A DNA stretch of 64,000 bases. Source: RHKX01 sp963826475. Its GTDB lineage: Bacteria > Actinomycetota > Thermoleophilia > Solirubrobacterales > 70-9. Positions within the stretch are counted from its first letter, which is position 1. Each line of letters opens with the position of its first letter. Shown in pieces: positions 50,959-58,055 of the stretch. The stretch lies in assembly GCA_963826475.1 (NCBI GenBank), contig CAWGXC010000003.1, forward strand, positions 930,001 through 994,000, given 5' to 3'. Position numbers and translations under genes: made by a program. The notes beneath the pieces were generated by a model, which was not told where the DNA came from, searched no databases, and was given only the letters and a program-made list of their open reading frames with translations.

Positions 50959-51528
50959 ATGACCCCAGGAACCGCCACCCGCACCCTCTCCACCGCCGAG
51001 GAACGGCGCGAGGCCCTGGTCGCCGCCGCCATCCCCGTATTCGCCGAGCGCGGCTTCCGTTCCGCCTCCACCGTGGAGATAGCGAAGGGAGCCGGCATCT
51101 CGCAGGCCTACCTGTTTCGCCTCTTCCCGACCAAGGTCGACCTCTTCGTCGCCGTCTGCGAGGCGACCCGGATTCGGATGCTCGAAGCGTTCCGCGCGGC
51201 CGCCGACTCCCGCGATCCCGACGCCACCGCGATGCACGCGATGGGCTGCGCCTACGGCGAGCTGCTCGAGCACGACCGCGACATCCTGATGATCCAGCTG
51301 CAGTCGCAGGTCGTCTCCGGCGAGCCGGCGATCGCGGCGTCGATGCAGGAGACGTTCCGCCGCCTCTACGAGCTCGTCCAGGAGCGCTCTGACGCGACCG
51401 AGGAGGAGATGCACACGTTCTTCGCCCACGGGATGTTGATGAACGTGATGGCCGCGATCGACGCGGCCGGGCTCGACGAGACGTGGGCTCGCGTCCTCTC
51501 CACCAAGGAAGCGCCGGCAGCAGGGTGA
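50959..51528 (+). CDS. TetR family transcriptional repressor
   Basis: The protein has a TetR N-terminal helix-turn-helix (TAEERREALVAAAIPVFAERGFRSASTVEIAKGAGISQAYLFRLFPTKVDLFVAVCEA) and a helical ligand domain, 189 residues in all. I choose ATG 50959, just after the -10; an ATG at 50941 lies within the promoter. Its own promoter and that of the following exporter share GTGAGTGA half sites, so it probably represses both and is released by an exporter substrate. Confidence 0.9.
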   Translation: MTPGTATRTLSTAEERREALVAAAIPVFAERGFRSASTVEIAKGAGISQAYLFRLFPTKVDLFVAVCEATRIRMLEAFRAAADSRDPDATAMHAMGCAYGELLEHDRDILMIQLQSQVVSGEPAIAASMQETFRRLYELVQERSDATEEEMHTFFAHGMLMNVMAAIDAAGLDETWARVLSTKEAPAAG

Positions 51529-51548
51529 CCCCTTTTTTTCGCCATCCA

Positions 51549-51566
51549 GTGAGTGACCAATCACAC
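51549..51566 (+). promoter_or_regulatory. second TetR operator before the DHA2 exporter gene
   Basis: GTGAGTGACCAATCACAC includes the inverted repeat GTGA-CCAA-TCAC (51553-51564). The preceding bases CAGTGAGTGA are identical to those at 50931. It lies 18 bases before the exporter ATG, just ahead of an AGGAGGA ribosome site. Confidence 0.6.
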
Positions 51567-51583
51567 ATAGAGGAGGAAGCTCG

Positions 51584-53014
51584 ATGCCCTCGATGACCGG
51601 ACCGCGAGCGGCGTGGACGCTGGCCCTGACCGGCGCCGCCCTGTTCATGACCTCGCTCGACAACCTCGTAGTCGGTGTCGCGCTGCCCTCCATCCGCACC
51701 GATCTCGGCGGCTCGATCGAGTCGCTGGAGTGGACGGTCAACGCCTACACGCTCGCGTTCGCCGTATTGCTGCTCACCGGCGCCGCCCTCGGCGACCGCT
51801 TCGGCCGGAAGCGGATGTTCCTGATCGGCGTGGGCATCTTCACCTTCTCGAGCGCCGCGGCGGCCCTGGCGCCGTCGATCGACGCGCTGATCGCAGCCCG
51901 GGCGCTGCAGGGAGTCGGGGCGGCGATCGTCACGCCGCTCACCCTGACCCTCGTCAGCGAGGCCTTCCCGCCCGAGCGCCGCGGCGCCGCGCTCGGAATC
52001 TGGGGCGGGATCAGCGGGCTCGGCGTCGCGCTCGGCCCGTTCGTAGGGGGCGCGATCGTCGAGGGAATCGCCTGGCAGTGGGTCTTCTGGCTCAACGTTC
52101 CGGTCGGACTCGCGCTGGTCCCGCTCGCGAGCAGGATGCTGAACGAGTCCCATGGGCCGGACAGGGCGCTCGACTTCGGCGGGCTCGCCCTCGCCGGTAC
52201 CGGCCTCTTCGGCCTCACCTTCGCGATCATCCGCGGCCAGGCCCTCGGCTGGACGAGCACCACCATCCTCGCGTCGATCGCGATCGGCCTGGCCCTCTTG
52301 GCGGCCTTCGTCCGTTACGAGAAGCGCACGGCGAACCCGATGCTGCCGATGCGCCTGTTCCGCTCGCGCCGCTTCGCGGCGACGAACGGGCTTTCGTTCG
52401 CGATGTTCTTCGGCACCTTCGGCTCCATCTTCCTGCTCAGCCAGTTCTTCCAGACTGCGCAGGGATTCGGACCCTTCGAGGCCGGAGCGAGGACGCTCCC
52501 GTGGACCGCGATGCCGATGTTCGTCGCCCCGGTAGCCGGCCTGCTCTCCGACCGCATCGGCACCCGCCCGCTGATGACGCTCGGACTGGCGATGCAGGCG
52601 ATCGGTCTCGGGTGGATCGCGATCATCACCGAGCCGACCGTCTCGTTCGGCGCCCTGATTCCCCCATTCATGCTGGCGGGAAGCGGCATGGCCCTCGTCT
52701 TCCCGACCGCGGCGGCGTCAGTCCTCTCCTCGGTCCGCCCGAGTGAGGCCGGCAAGGCATCCGGGGCCAACAACGCCATCCGCGAGATCGGTGGGGTGAT
52801 GGGCGTAGCGGTCCTCGCTTCGGTGTTCTCCGCCAACGGTGGCTACGAGAGCCCAACCGCGTTCAACGACGGGATCGTCGCGGCGCTCCCGATCGCCGTC
52901 ATCGTCCTAGCCGTCGGCGTGGTCCTGGGCCTGATCGTGCCACGGGATCGAAAGCAGCCGGCGGACGCTGAAGCCAGTGGGCACAGCCTCGAGGGCGCGC
53001 CCGTCACGGCCTGA
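51584..53014 (+). CDS. DHA2-family MFS drug exporter (EmrB/QacA type)
   Basis: This is a fourteen-helix drug:H+ antiporter of 476 residues. It has LFMTSLDNLVVGVALPSIRTDL (motif D1), GAALGDRFGRKRMFLIG (motif A), ARALQGVGAAIVTPLTLTLVSEAFPPERRGAALGIWGGISGLGVALGPFVGG (motifs B and C) and further helices to the end. ATG 51584 has AGGAGGA upstream. It follows the TetR gene and is probably repressed by it; the drug range is unknown. A symmetrical hairpin terminator follows. Confidence 0.92.
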   Translation: MPSMTGPRAAWTLALTGAALFMTSLDNLVVGVALPSIRTDLGGSIESLEWTVNAYTLAFAVLLLTGAALGDRFGRKRMFLIGVGIFTFSSAAAALAPSIDALIAARALQGVGAAIVTPLTLTLVSEAFPPERRGAALGIWGGISGLGVALGPFVGGAIVEGIAWQWVFWLNVPVGLALVPLASRMLNESHGPDRALDFGGLALAGTGLFGLTFAIIRGQALGWTSTTILASIAIGLALLAAFVRYEKRTANPMLPMRLFRSRRFAATNGLSFAMFFGTFGSIFLLSQFFQTAQGFGPFEAGARTLPWTAMPMFVAPVAGLLSDRIGTRPLMTLGLAMQAIGLGWIAIITEPTVSFGALIPPFMLAGSGMALVFPTAAASVLSSVRPSEAGKASGANNAIREIGGVMGVAVLASVFSANGGYESPTAFNDGIVAALPIAVIVLAVGVVLGLIVPRDRKQPADAEASGHSLEGAPVTA

Positions 53015-53026
53015 CCCGGCACGAGG

Positions 53027-53061
53027 GGAGACTTTTGCACCGTCGAGGTGGAAAAGTCTCC
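53027..53061. terminator. bidirectional terminator between DHA2 exporter and DUF192 gene
   Basis: GGAGACTTTT (53027-53036) and AAAAGTCTCC (53052-53061) pair perfectly over 10 bp. Inside them CACC and GGTG add a 4-bp inner stem around GTCGA. Both strands present T-rich sequence in the stem. It lies in a 52-base convergent gap and fits a shared terminator. Confidence 0.8.
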
Positions 53062-53066
53062 TCTCG

Positions 53067-53378
53067 TCAGACTCGGAGCATGGCGGGCACCTCCAGCACC
53101 GCGTCGGCCCCCCGCTCGGAGACGAACCGCCCCGGCCGCACCCCCTCGACCCGCCGCACCACCTCCCCTTCCCTGCCCAGAAAGACGACGTCGAGCCGGA
53201 AGCGCATGCCCAGGGTGTGAACCGCCCGACACCGCGGGATCAAAAGCCCCTCCCCCGCCTCCGTCGCTGGAAGAAAGGCCAGGCCCAGCAGCCGTGAGCG
53301 CCAATCCTCCGCCACAGGCACCGCGATACCTTGGACACGGCGCCGCTCGAGTCCATCGAAACGTGAGGAGCCGCCCAC
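53067..53378 (-). CDS. DUF192 family protein
   Basis: This is a small protein of the DUF192 family (103 aa), with WRSRLLGLAFLPATEAGEGLLIPRCRAVHTLGMRFRLDVVFLGREGEVVRRVEGVRPGRFVSERGADAVLEVPAML. The central AVHTLGMRFRLDVVFL corresponds to the family's conserved VHTFGMRFPIDVVFL-like core. No signal peptide is seen. The family's function is unknown. GTG 53378 is the first start; a later one is possible. Confidence 0.85.
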   Translation of the reverse strand: MGGSSRFDGLERRRVQGIAVPVAEDWRSRLLGLAFLPATEAGEGLLIPRCRAVHTLGMRFRLDVVFLGREGEVVRRVEGVRPGRFVSERGADAVLEVPAMLRV

Positions 53379-53558
53379 ATGCCGGTCAACCCCGCACGTG
53401 GGATCCCCGCCCTACCCGTCGACGCCGGCCTTCGCATTCCTCCCCGGCGTTCTGGTTGCAAGCGCCCGTTCACAGAACCGCCCAGGGCAGGCGCCGGGAG
53501 GGGCCTTTCGTGAACATGGTCCACCCCGCGACGGACCTTCCGTTTACGGGGTATCCGC

Positions 53559-54026
53559 ATGGAAAGAGCTACACGCAGAGGCAATTACGAGTCGGGCTCC
53601 GACTACGTCCTGGAGTACGGGGAGCTTCGCTTCGCCTTCAACGAGTCCGACTTCGCCCAGCGGGTGGAGCAGGCGGCCGTTAAGCTCGATTTCACGCACC
53701 CGGGGCTCGGTCCCGAGGAACTTCACGATCTCGTCGAACTGGCCGTCAACGGGGAGATCCGCGAGTCGGCCTCGGACCTCGGTGAGCACGTCAACGAGAA
53801 CTGGGGTGAGCTCGTGACCGGCTCCCAGCGCAGCCTCGTGCACTGGATCCGTCGGCTCGTCTTCCGCGGCGCATGGCTCGACCAGCGCGTTAAGGAAGGG
53901 GAGCTGGACGTCGTCTTCGACGATCGCACCAACACCTTCGGCTACGTTCAGCCCGATCGCGATCGCGAACCGATCGAGCTCTCCCGCGAGCCCTCCTGGG
54001 GCGAGCTCGCCTACACCCGCCGCTAG
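53559..54026 (+). CDS. conserved-looking cytoplasmic protein, function unknown
   Basis: I do not recognise a family. The 155-residue protein is acidic and rich in charged residues (YVLEYGELRFAFNESDFAQRVEQAAVKLDFTHPGLGPEELHDLVELAVNGEIRESASDLGEHV), with no membrane segment or signal. Codon use is like that of its neighbours, which supports a real gene. Its stop overlaps the convergent NfeD gene by 4 bases. The upstream 180-base gap shows no clear promoter. Confidence 0.6.
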   Translation: MERATRRGNYESGSDYVLEYGELRFAFNESDFAQRVEQAAVKLDFTHPGLGPEELHDLVELAVNGEIRESASDLGEHVNENWGELVTGSQRSLVHWIRRLVFRGAWLDQRVKEGELDVVFDDRTNTFGYVQPDRDREPIELSREPSWGELAYTRR

Positions 54027-54346
54027 GCGCCTTCCGGCTCCACCTCGAGGGTCAGCCCCCTGACCGCCGTTATCCGCACGGTCTCCCCCTCCCCCGCTCC
54101 CCGAGCGCACTCGGCGGTCCAGAGCTCCCCGTGGACGCGAACCATCCCGAGTGGCCGGCACTCGGTGACGACCTGCGCCTTCATGCCCGGCAGCGCCTCG
54201 ACCCCGGTCTTGATCCGGAACCGACGCAGGTAGCGGGTCCAGAGGATCGCCTCGCCGACCTCGACGACGGCGCCGGCCCCGAGGGCGATCGCGCCCAGCG
54301 GCGGGTCAAGTACAGCGAAGGCGATCAGGCCGGCGACAAGCGCCAA
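54023..54346 (-). CDS. NfeD-like small membrane protein
   Basis: Two hydrophobic segments (LVAGLIAFAVLDPPLGAIALGAGAVVEVGEAILW) are followed by a short OB-fold NfeD C-terminal domain: GVEALPGMKAQVVTECRPLGMVRVHGELWTAECARGAGEGETVRITAVRGLTLEVEP. Such short NfeD proteins usually accompany a slipin or membrane protease, but none is next to it; it directly follows the Rho-like gene. The start is a TTG at 54346, 2 bases after the Rho-like stop; an upstream start within that gene is possible. Length is 107 aa. Confidence 0.75.
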   Translation of the reverse strand: MALVAGLIAFAVLDPPLGAIALGAGAVVEVGEAILWTRYLRRFRIKTGVEALPGMKAQVVTECRPLGMVRVHGELWTAECARGAGEGETVRITAVRGLTLEVEPEGA

Positions 54347-54348
54347 CG

Positions 54349-55713
54349 TCAGCCCGCGAGCGCGGCGAGGAGCGCGGCATTGTCCGCCGAGCCCTCAATC
54401 CGCTTGCGCAGCTCCGCGGCGGCCTCGGCCACCGGCAGCGCACCGAGCTCGGCCCGCAATGCGCGCATCGCCGCCAGCTCCGACTCGTCGCGAAGGTGCT
54501 CCTCACCGGAGACGCGGCACGCGGCGACGTTGACTGCGGGGAAGACGCCGGCGGCCGCAAGGTTCCGATCGAGCACTAGAAGCGAGGTCTCGGTGGTCTC
54601 GAGAGCGCGCTCGACCACGCCATCGTCCTCGGCGTCGGTGAGCGCGGTTGCGATCACGGTCAGGGCTCCGAGCGAATCCTCGTCGGTGTCGCGGCCGGCT
54701 CCGAAAAGCGGCTTGACCCGTCCCGGGTCGTCGGCGGCGACCGCGATGCGGGAGAGGGAATCGACCAGCAGGACGACGTCGACGCCGGACTCGGCGCGCC
54801 TGGTGGCGTGTCCGATGGCGAGCTCGACCAGCCGCAATTGCTCACCAGGTCGCATCTCGGCGGTGGCGATAGCAAGCTCGGCACCGGGCGCGGCCTCACG
54901 CCAGGCGGCGACCTCCTCGGGGCGCTCGTCGACGAGCAGGACGACGAGCTCGAGATCCTCACGCCCGGCGAGGGCCTTGGCGACGGCCCGCAGCAAGGTC
55001 GTCCGGCCGGAGCCGGCGCCGGCCTTCACCAGCACACGCTGACCGTGGGCCGGCGCGCAGAGCAGGTCGAACTCGCGGAGCAGAACGGCGTCGTCGGAGT
55101 CGGTCACGAGCTCGATCCGGCGCGTCGGGTGAATCGGGGTTGCGTCGGCGAGGCGCTTGCGGTCACCCCCCGGCTCGACGCCGTTGATCGTGTCGACGTG
55201 GATCAGGGCCGGGTAGCGCTCGCCACGGTGCGGCTTGCGCGCGGGGCCGGCGACCTCGTCGCCACGCTGCATCTCGCAACGGCGGATCTGAGAAGGAGAG
55301 ACGTAGACGTCCGCCTCGTCGGCCTCGAGGCCGGAAAGGCGGATGAACCCATGCCCGCGCGGTGTGATGTCGAGTACGCCGGACACGGGCTCGCCATCGT
55401 CGGGCTCCGGGGAGTCGTCCACGGAGTCGTCGTCGCGAGCCAAGTCATCACCGCTGGAGTTCCCGTTGCCCCCGCCACGCGAGCGGCGGCGAGCGCGGGG
55501 GCGCCGGGCGCCATCGCCACCTTCAGGCTTGACCGTCCGCTGACGAGGAGCGGCGGCCTCCACCGCCTCGGCTTCGTCGGCGGCCTCGGGCTTGCGCTCG
55601 AGGATCGCCGCGGCGAGCTCCTCGCGGGGCAGCATCCGGTAGCGCTCGATGCCGAGCTCGGAAGCGAGCGCATGCAGATCGGCGAGGTGTCGGTTGGCTA
55701 GTGCGGAGGCCAT
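54349..55713 (-). CDS. Rho-like RNA-binding ATPase with degenerate motor residues
   Basis: The 454-residue protein has the Rho layout. A Rho_N domain (residues 1-40) is followed by an acidic/basic linker, then a cold-shock-like RNA-binding domain (SGVLDITPRGHGFIRL; ADVYVSPSQIRRCEMQRGDEV), then a RecA-like domain with DERPEEV (262-268) and Walker B VVLLVDS (312-318). However Walker A reads AGAGSGRTT (R237 where Lys is expected). The Q-loop segment is shortened (AADDPGRVKPLFGAGR), and the FKGTGN R-loop and the SGTR arginine finger are missing. It may be a Rho paralogue with altered or no helicase activity. Confidence 0.8.
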   Translation of the reverse strand: MASALANRHLADLHALASELGIERYRMLPREELAAAILERKPEAADEAEAVEAAAPRQRTVKPEGGDGARRPRARRRSRGGGNGNSSGDDLARDDDSVDDSPEPDDGEPVSGVLDITPRGHGFIRLSGLEADEADVYVSPSQIRRCEMQRGDEVAGPARKPHRGERYPALIHVDTINGVEPGGDRKRLADATPIHPTRRIELVTDSDDAVLLREFDLLCAPAHGQRVLVKAGAGSGRTTLLRAVAKALAGREDLELVVLLVDERPEEVAAWREAAPGAELAIATAEMRPGEQLRLVELAIGHATRRAESGVDVVLLVDSLSRIAVAADDPGRVKPLFGAGRDTDEDSLGALTVIATALTDAEDDGVVERALETTETSLLVLDRNLAAAGVFPAVNVAACRVSGEEHLRDESELAAMRALRAELGALPVAEAAAELRKRIEGSADNAALLAALAG

Positions 55714-55783
55714 TCGGCGGGGAAGGTTATAGGTGGAGCCCGACTCGCCTCGGCCAACCTGGCTCCATGGGGCTCCCGATCGC

Positions 55784-57502
55784 TCAGTCGGAGGAGGCGG
55801 CGGGGTCCGCTCCGGCGGCTTCGAGCTCGCCGGGCCAGGCCTTCGCGGCGGCTTCGATCCGGGCGGCATCCCAACCGAGCTCACCGCCGAGCGTGTCGGC
55901 GACCGCCCGCACCGAGGCCGCGTCGCGCAACTGCGGAGCGGCCACGAGGGCCAAGCGGGTCCGGCGCAGGAGAACGTCGGGAATGCTGCGCGCCTGCTCC
56001 AGCCGCGCCGCGATGACGACCTCGGCGAGCAGATCCGGGCGTCCGGGCACGATCGGCGCCGCGAGCTCGGGGCGTTCGGCCGCCAGGGCTAGAACGCTGC
56101 GGGAGGCATGGCCGTAGCGAAAGGCGAGCTGCTCGGCGAATCCCTCCGGCAGGGAATCGATTGGGGTGCCCTCGACGGGCTGGAGGTCCTCGGCACCGGC
56201 CGTCATTCCCAGCGGGATCTCGGCCGTATGGCACGGCGCGTCGCGCTCTTCACGAAGGGCGATCCGGTCGACGACGAGCTTCGCCATTCGACGCCAGGTC
56301 GTCAGCTTGCCGCCCGTGATCGTGAGCATTCCCGAGGACGTCTCGTAGAGCTCCGCCTTGCGCGAGATGTCGACCGACTTCTTCGGATCGCCGGTTGAGA
56401 TCAGCGGCCTGACCCCGGCGTAGGCGCCGGTCAGATCGGCCCGATCGATCTCGGTGCCGAAGTAGGAGTTGACCGCATCGAGCAGATACTCGATGTCGCC
56501 GCCACCCGGTCGGACGTTGTCGATGTCTCCCTCGTAGTCGTTGTCGGTGGTCCCGACGAGGACCCGGCCGTACCAAGGCAGGACGAAGATCGTGCGCCCA
56601 CTGCCGGCCGGGACGATGCAGGCAGCGTTCGCAAGCGGCAGCTTCTCGAGCGGCAGGGTCAGGTGGGTTCCCCGGGAGGGAGCGATCCGCGGCACCTCGG
56701 TCTCGTCGAGGATCTCGCCCGGGCGGATCTGGTCCGCCCAGACCCCCGTCGCGTTGATGACGTTGGTCGCCTGGATCTCGACCACGTCGCCCGTCTCGGC
56801 CTCGCGGCAGACGACCCCCTCGGCGTGACCGTTGCGCTCGAGCAGGGAGGTCACCTCGAGGCCGTTGGCCATCACGGCTCCGAAGCGTTCGGCCTCCCCG
56901 AGGATCGTCAGCACTAAGCGCGCGTCGTCGGTCTGGCAGTCGTAGAAGAGGTAAGCGGACTTCGGCCCGCGGGGACCGAGCGCGGGAATGAGCTCGACCG
57001 CCTCCTGCGCCGGGATCGTCCGGTGGCGGTCGGGCGCCCAGGACTCCGGCGGGGGGGCGCCGTTCTCCTTCTCGAGCTCCCGCTCTCGCCGACCGCCGCG
57101 CTGCCGGCGACCCTGACCGACCCTCGTCGTCGCCATCACGTCGTACATGTTCAGGCCGATCCCGATCTTGAAGTCACGGCGCTCGTCACCGAGCGTCGGC
57201 ACGAGATAGGGGGTCGGATAGACCAGGTGTGGGGAGAGCTGCACCATCAGCTGCCGCTCGAGCAGCGCCTCGCGGACGAGTCCGAGGTCGAAGTTCTGCA
57301 GGTACCGGAGGCCGCCATGAACCATCTTGGAGGAGCGGCTCGAGGTGCCGATCGCCCAGTCGTCGCGCTCGACTATCGCCGTCGAGTAGCCGCGCGATGC
57401 GGCGTCGAGCGCCACGCCGGCACCCGTCACGCCGCCGCCGATGACGACTACATCGAACGGCTCCGCGGCGAGCTCCCTGAGTGCCAGATCGCGAGCGATC
57501 AT
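55784..57502 (-). CDS. glpD: glycerol-3-phosphate dehydrogenase, FAD-dependent
   Basis: GlpD oxidises glycerol-3-phosphate to dihydroxyacetone phosphate at the membrane. FAD-binding VVVIGGGVTGAGVALDAASRG is at residues 18-38. Other motifs are GTSSRSSKMVHGGLRYLQNFDLGLVREAL, YDCQTDDARLVL, INATGVWAD, RGTHLTLP, PWYGRVLVGTTDNDYEGD and TGGKLTTWRRMAK. The C-terminal cap domain is present, 572 aa total. It overlaps the nitroreductase stop by one base (TGATG), so the two genes are co-transcribed. Confidence 0.94.
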   Translation of the reverse strand: MIARDLALRELAAEPFDVVVIGGGVTGAGVALDAASRGYSTAIVERDDWAIGTSSRSSKMVHGGLRYLQNFDLGLVREALLERQLMVQLSPHLVYPTPYLVPTLGDERRDFKIGIGLNMYDVMATTRVGQGRRQRGGRRERELEKENGAPPPESWAPDRHRTIPAQEAVELIPALGPRGPKSAYLFYDCQTDDARLVLTILGEAERFGAVMANGLEVTSLLERNGHAEGVVCREAETGDVVEIQATNVINATGVWADQIRPGEILDETEVPRIAPSRGTHLTLPLEKLPLANAACIVPAGSGRTIFVLPWYGRVLVGTTDNDYEGDIDNVRPGGGDIEYLLDAVNSYFGTEIDRADLTGAYAGVRPLISTGDPKKSVDISRKAELYETSSGMLTITGGKLTTWRRMAKLVVDRIALREERDAPCHTAEIPLGMTAGAEDLQPVEGTPIDSLPEGFAEQLAFRYGHASRSVLALAAERPELAAPIVPGRPDLLAEVVIAARLEQARSIPDVLLRRTRLALVAAPQLRDAASVRAVADTLGGELGWDAARIEAAAKAWPGELEAAGADPAASSD

Positions 57503-58011
57503 CAGTCGAGGTGGCTGACTGCGTCATGAACCGGTGGGCGGTCCGGCGGACGCTGCTCCTGGATCGGATGGCCGAGGTGGAGGAGCCCGACGAAATGCTC
57601 GCGGTCGGGCAACCCGACGGCATCGCGGCCCGCAGCAGTCCGCAGGAGCTCGGGAGTGCGCCAATAACCGGCGAGGCCCCGTGAGTGTGCGGCGAGCAGG
57701 ACGATGTAGGCCGCGCAGGCGCTGGCGAGCAGATCCTCCTCGGCGACCGTCGGATCGTCCGAGCGAGTCGCCGAGCAGACCACGAGGGTCGGTGCGCGGT
57801 CGAGCTTGGAGGCCGATTCGGTCCCGGCGGCGACCTTGAGCCGCTCGAGCGAGTCCGGGCCGACGACCCGAAATCGCCAAGGCTGCGTCAGGTGGTGGTT
57901 GGGCGCGAAGTTCGCGAGCTCGAAGAGCTCGTCGAGGACCGCTCGGTCAACCGCGCCCGGTCGGTATGCCTTGTGCGTACGTCGCGTCCGGATCGCGTCT
58001 TCGACGTCCAT
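57502..58011 (-). CDS. nitroreductase family flavoprotein, YdjA-like
   Basis: This is a short FMN-dependent nitroreductase (169 aa). It starts MDVEDAIRTRRTHKAYRPGAVDRAVLDELFELANFAPNHHLTQPWRFRVVG, whose APNHHLTQPWRF is typical of YdjA-type enzymes. It lacks the extra segments of BluB. The substrate is unknown. It sits 44 bases after the S-component/toroid fusion gene and overlaps glpD, so it may link two operons. Confidence 0.87.
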   Translation of the reverse strand: MDVEDAIRTRRTHKAYRPGAVDRAVLDELFELANFAPNHHLTQPWRFRVVGPDSLERLKVAAGTESASKLDRAPTLVVCSATRSDDPTVAEEDLLASACAAYIVLLAAHSRGLAGYWRTPELLRTAAGRDAVGLPDREHFVGLLHLGHPIQEQRPPDRPPVHDAVSHLD

Positions 58012-58055
58012 CGCGGCCAGCGTAGCGACGCGGGGTCGACGACTACCGGCGTGAC

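Noticed and set aside
54349..55713. ordinary housekeeping rho
   Set aside because: Walker A Lys, the Q-loop length, the R-loop and the arginine finger are not conserved, so I annotate it as Rho-like.
57502..58011. BluB (dimethylbenzimidazole synthase) next to the putative cobalamin system
   Set aside because: The protein is a short YdjA-type nitroreductase (APNHHLTQPWRF) without BluB-specific segments; only the superfamily is shared.
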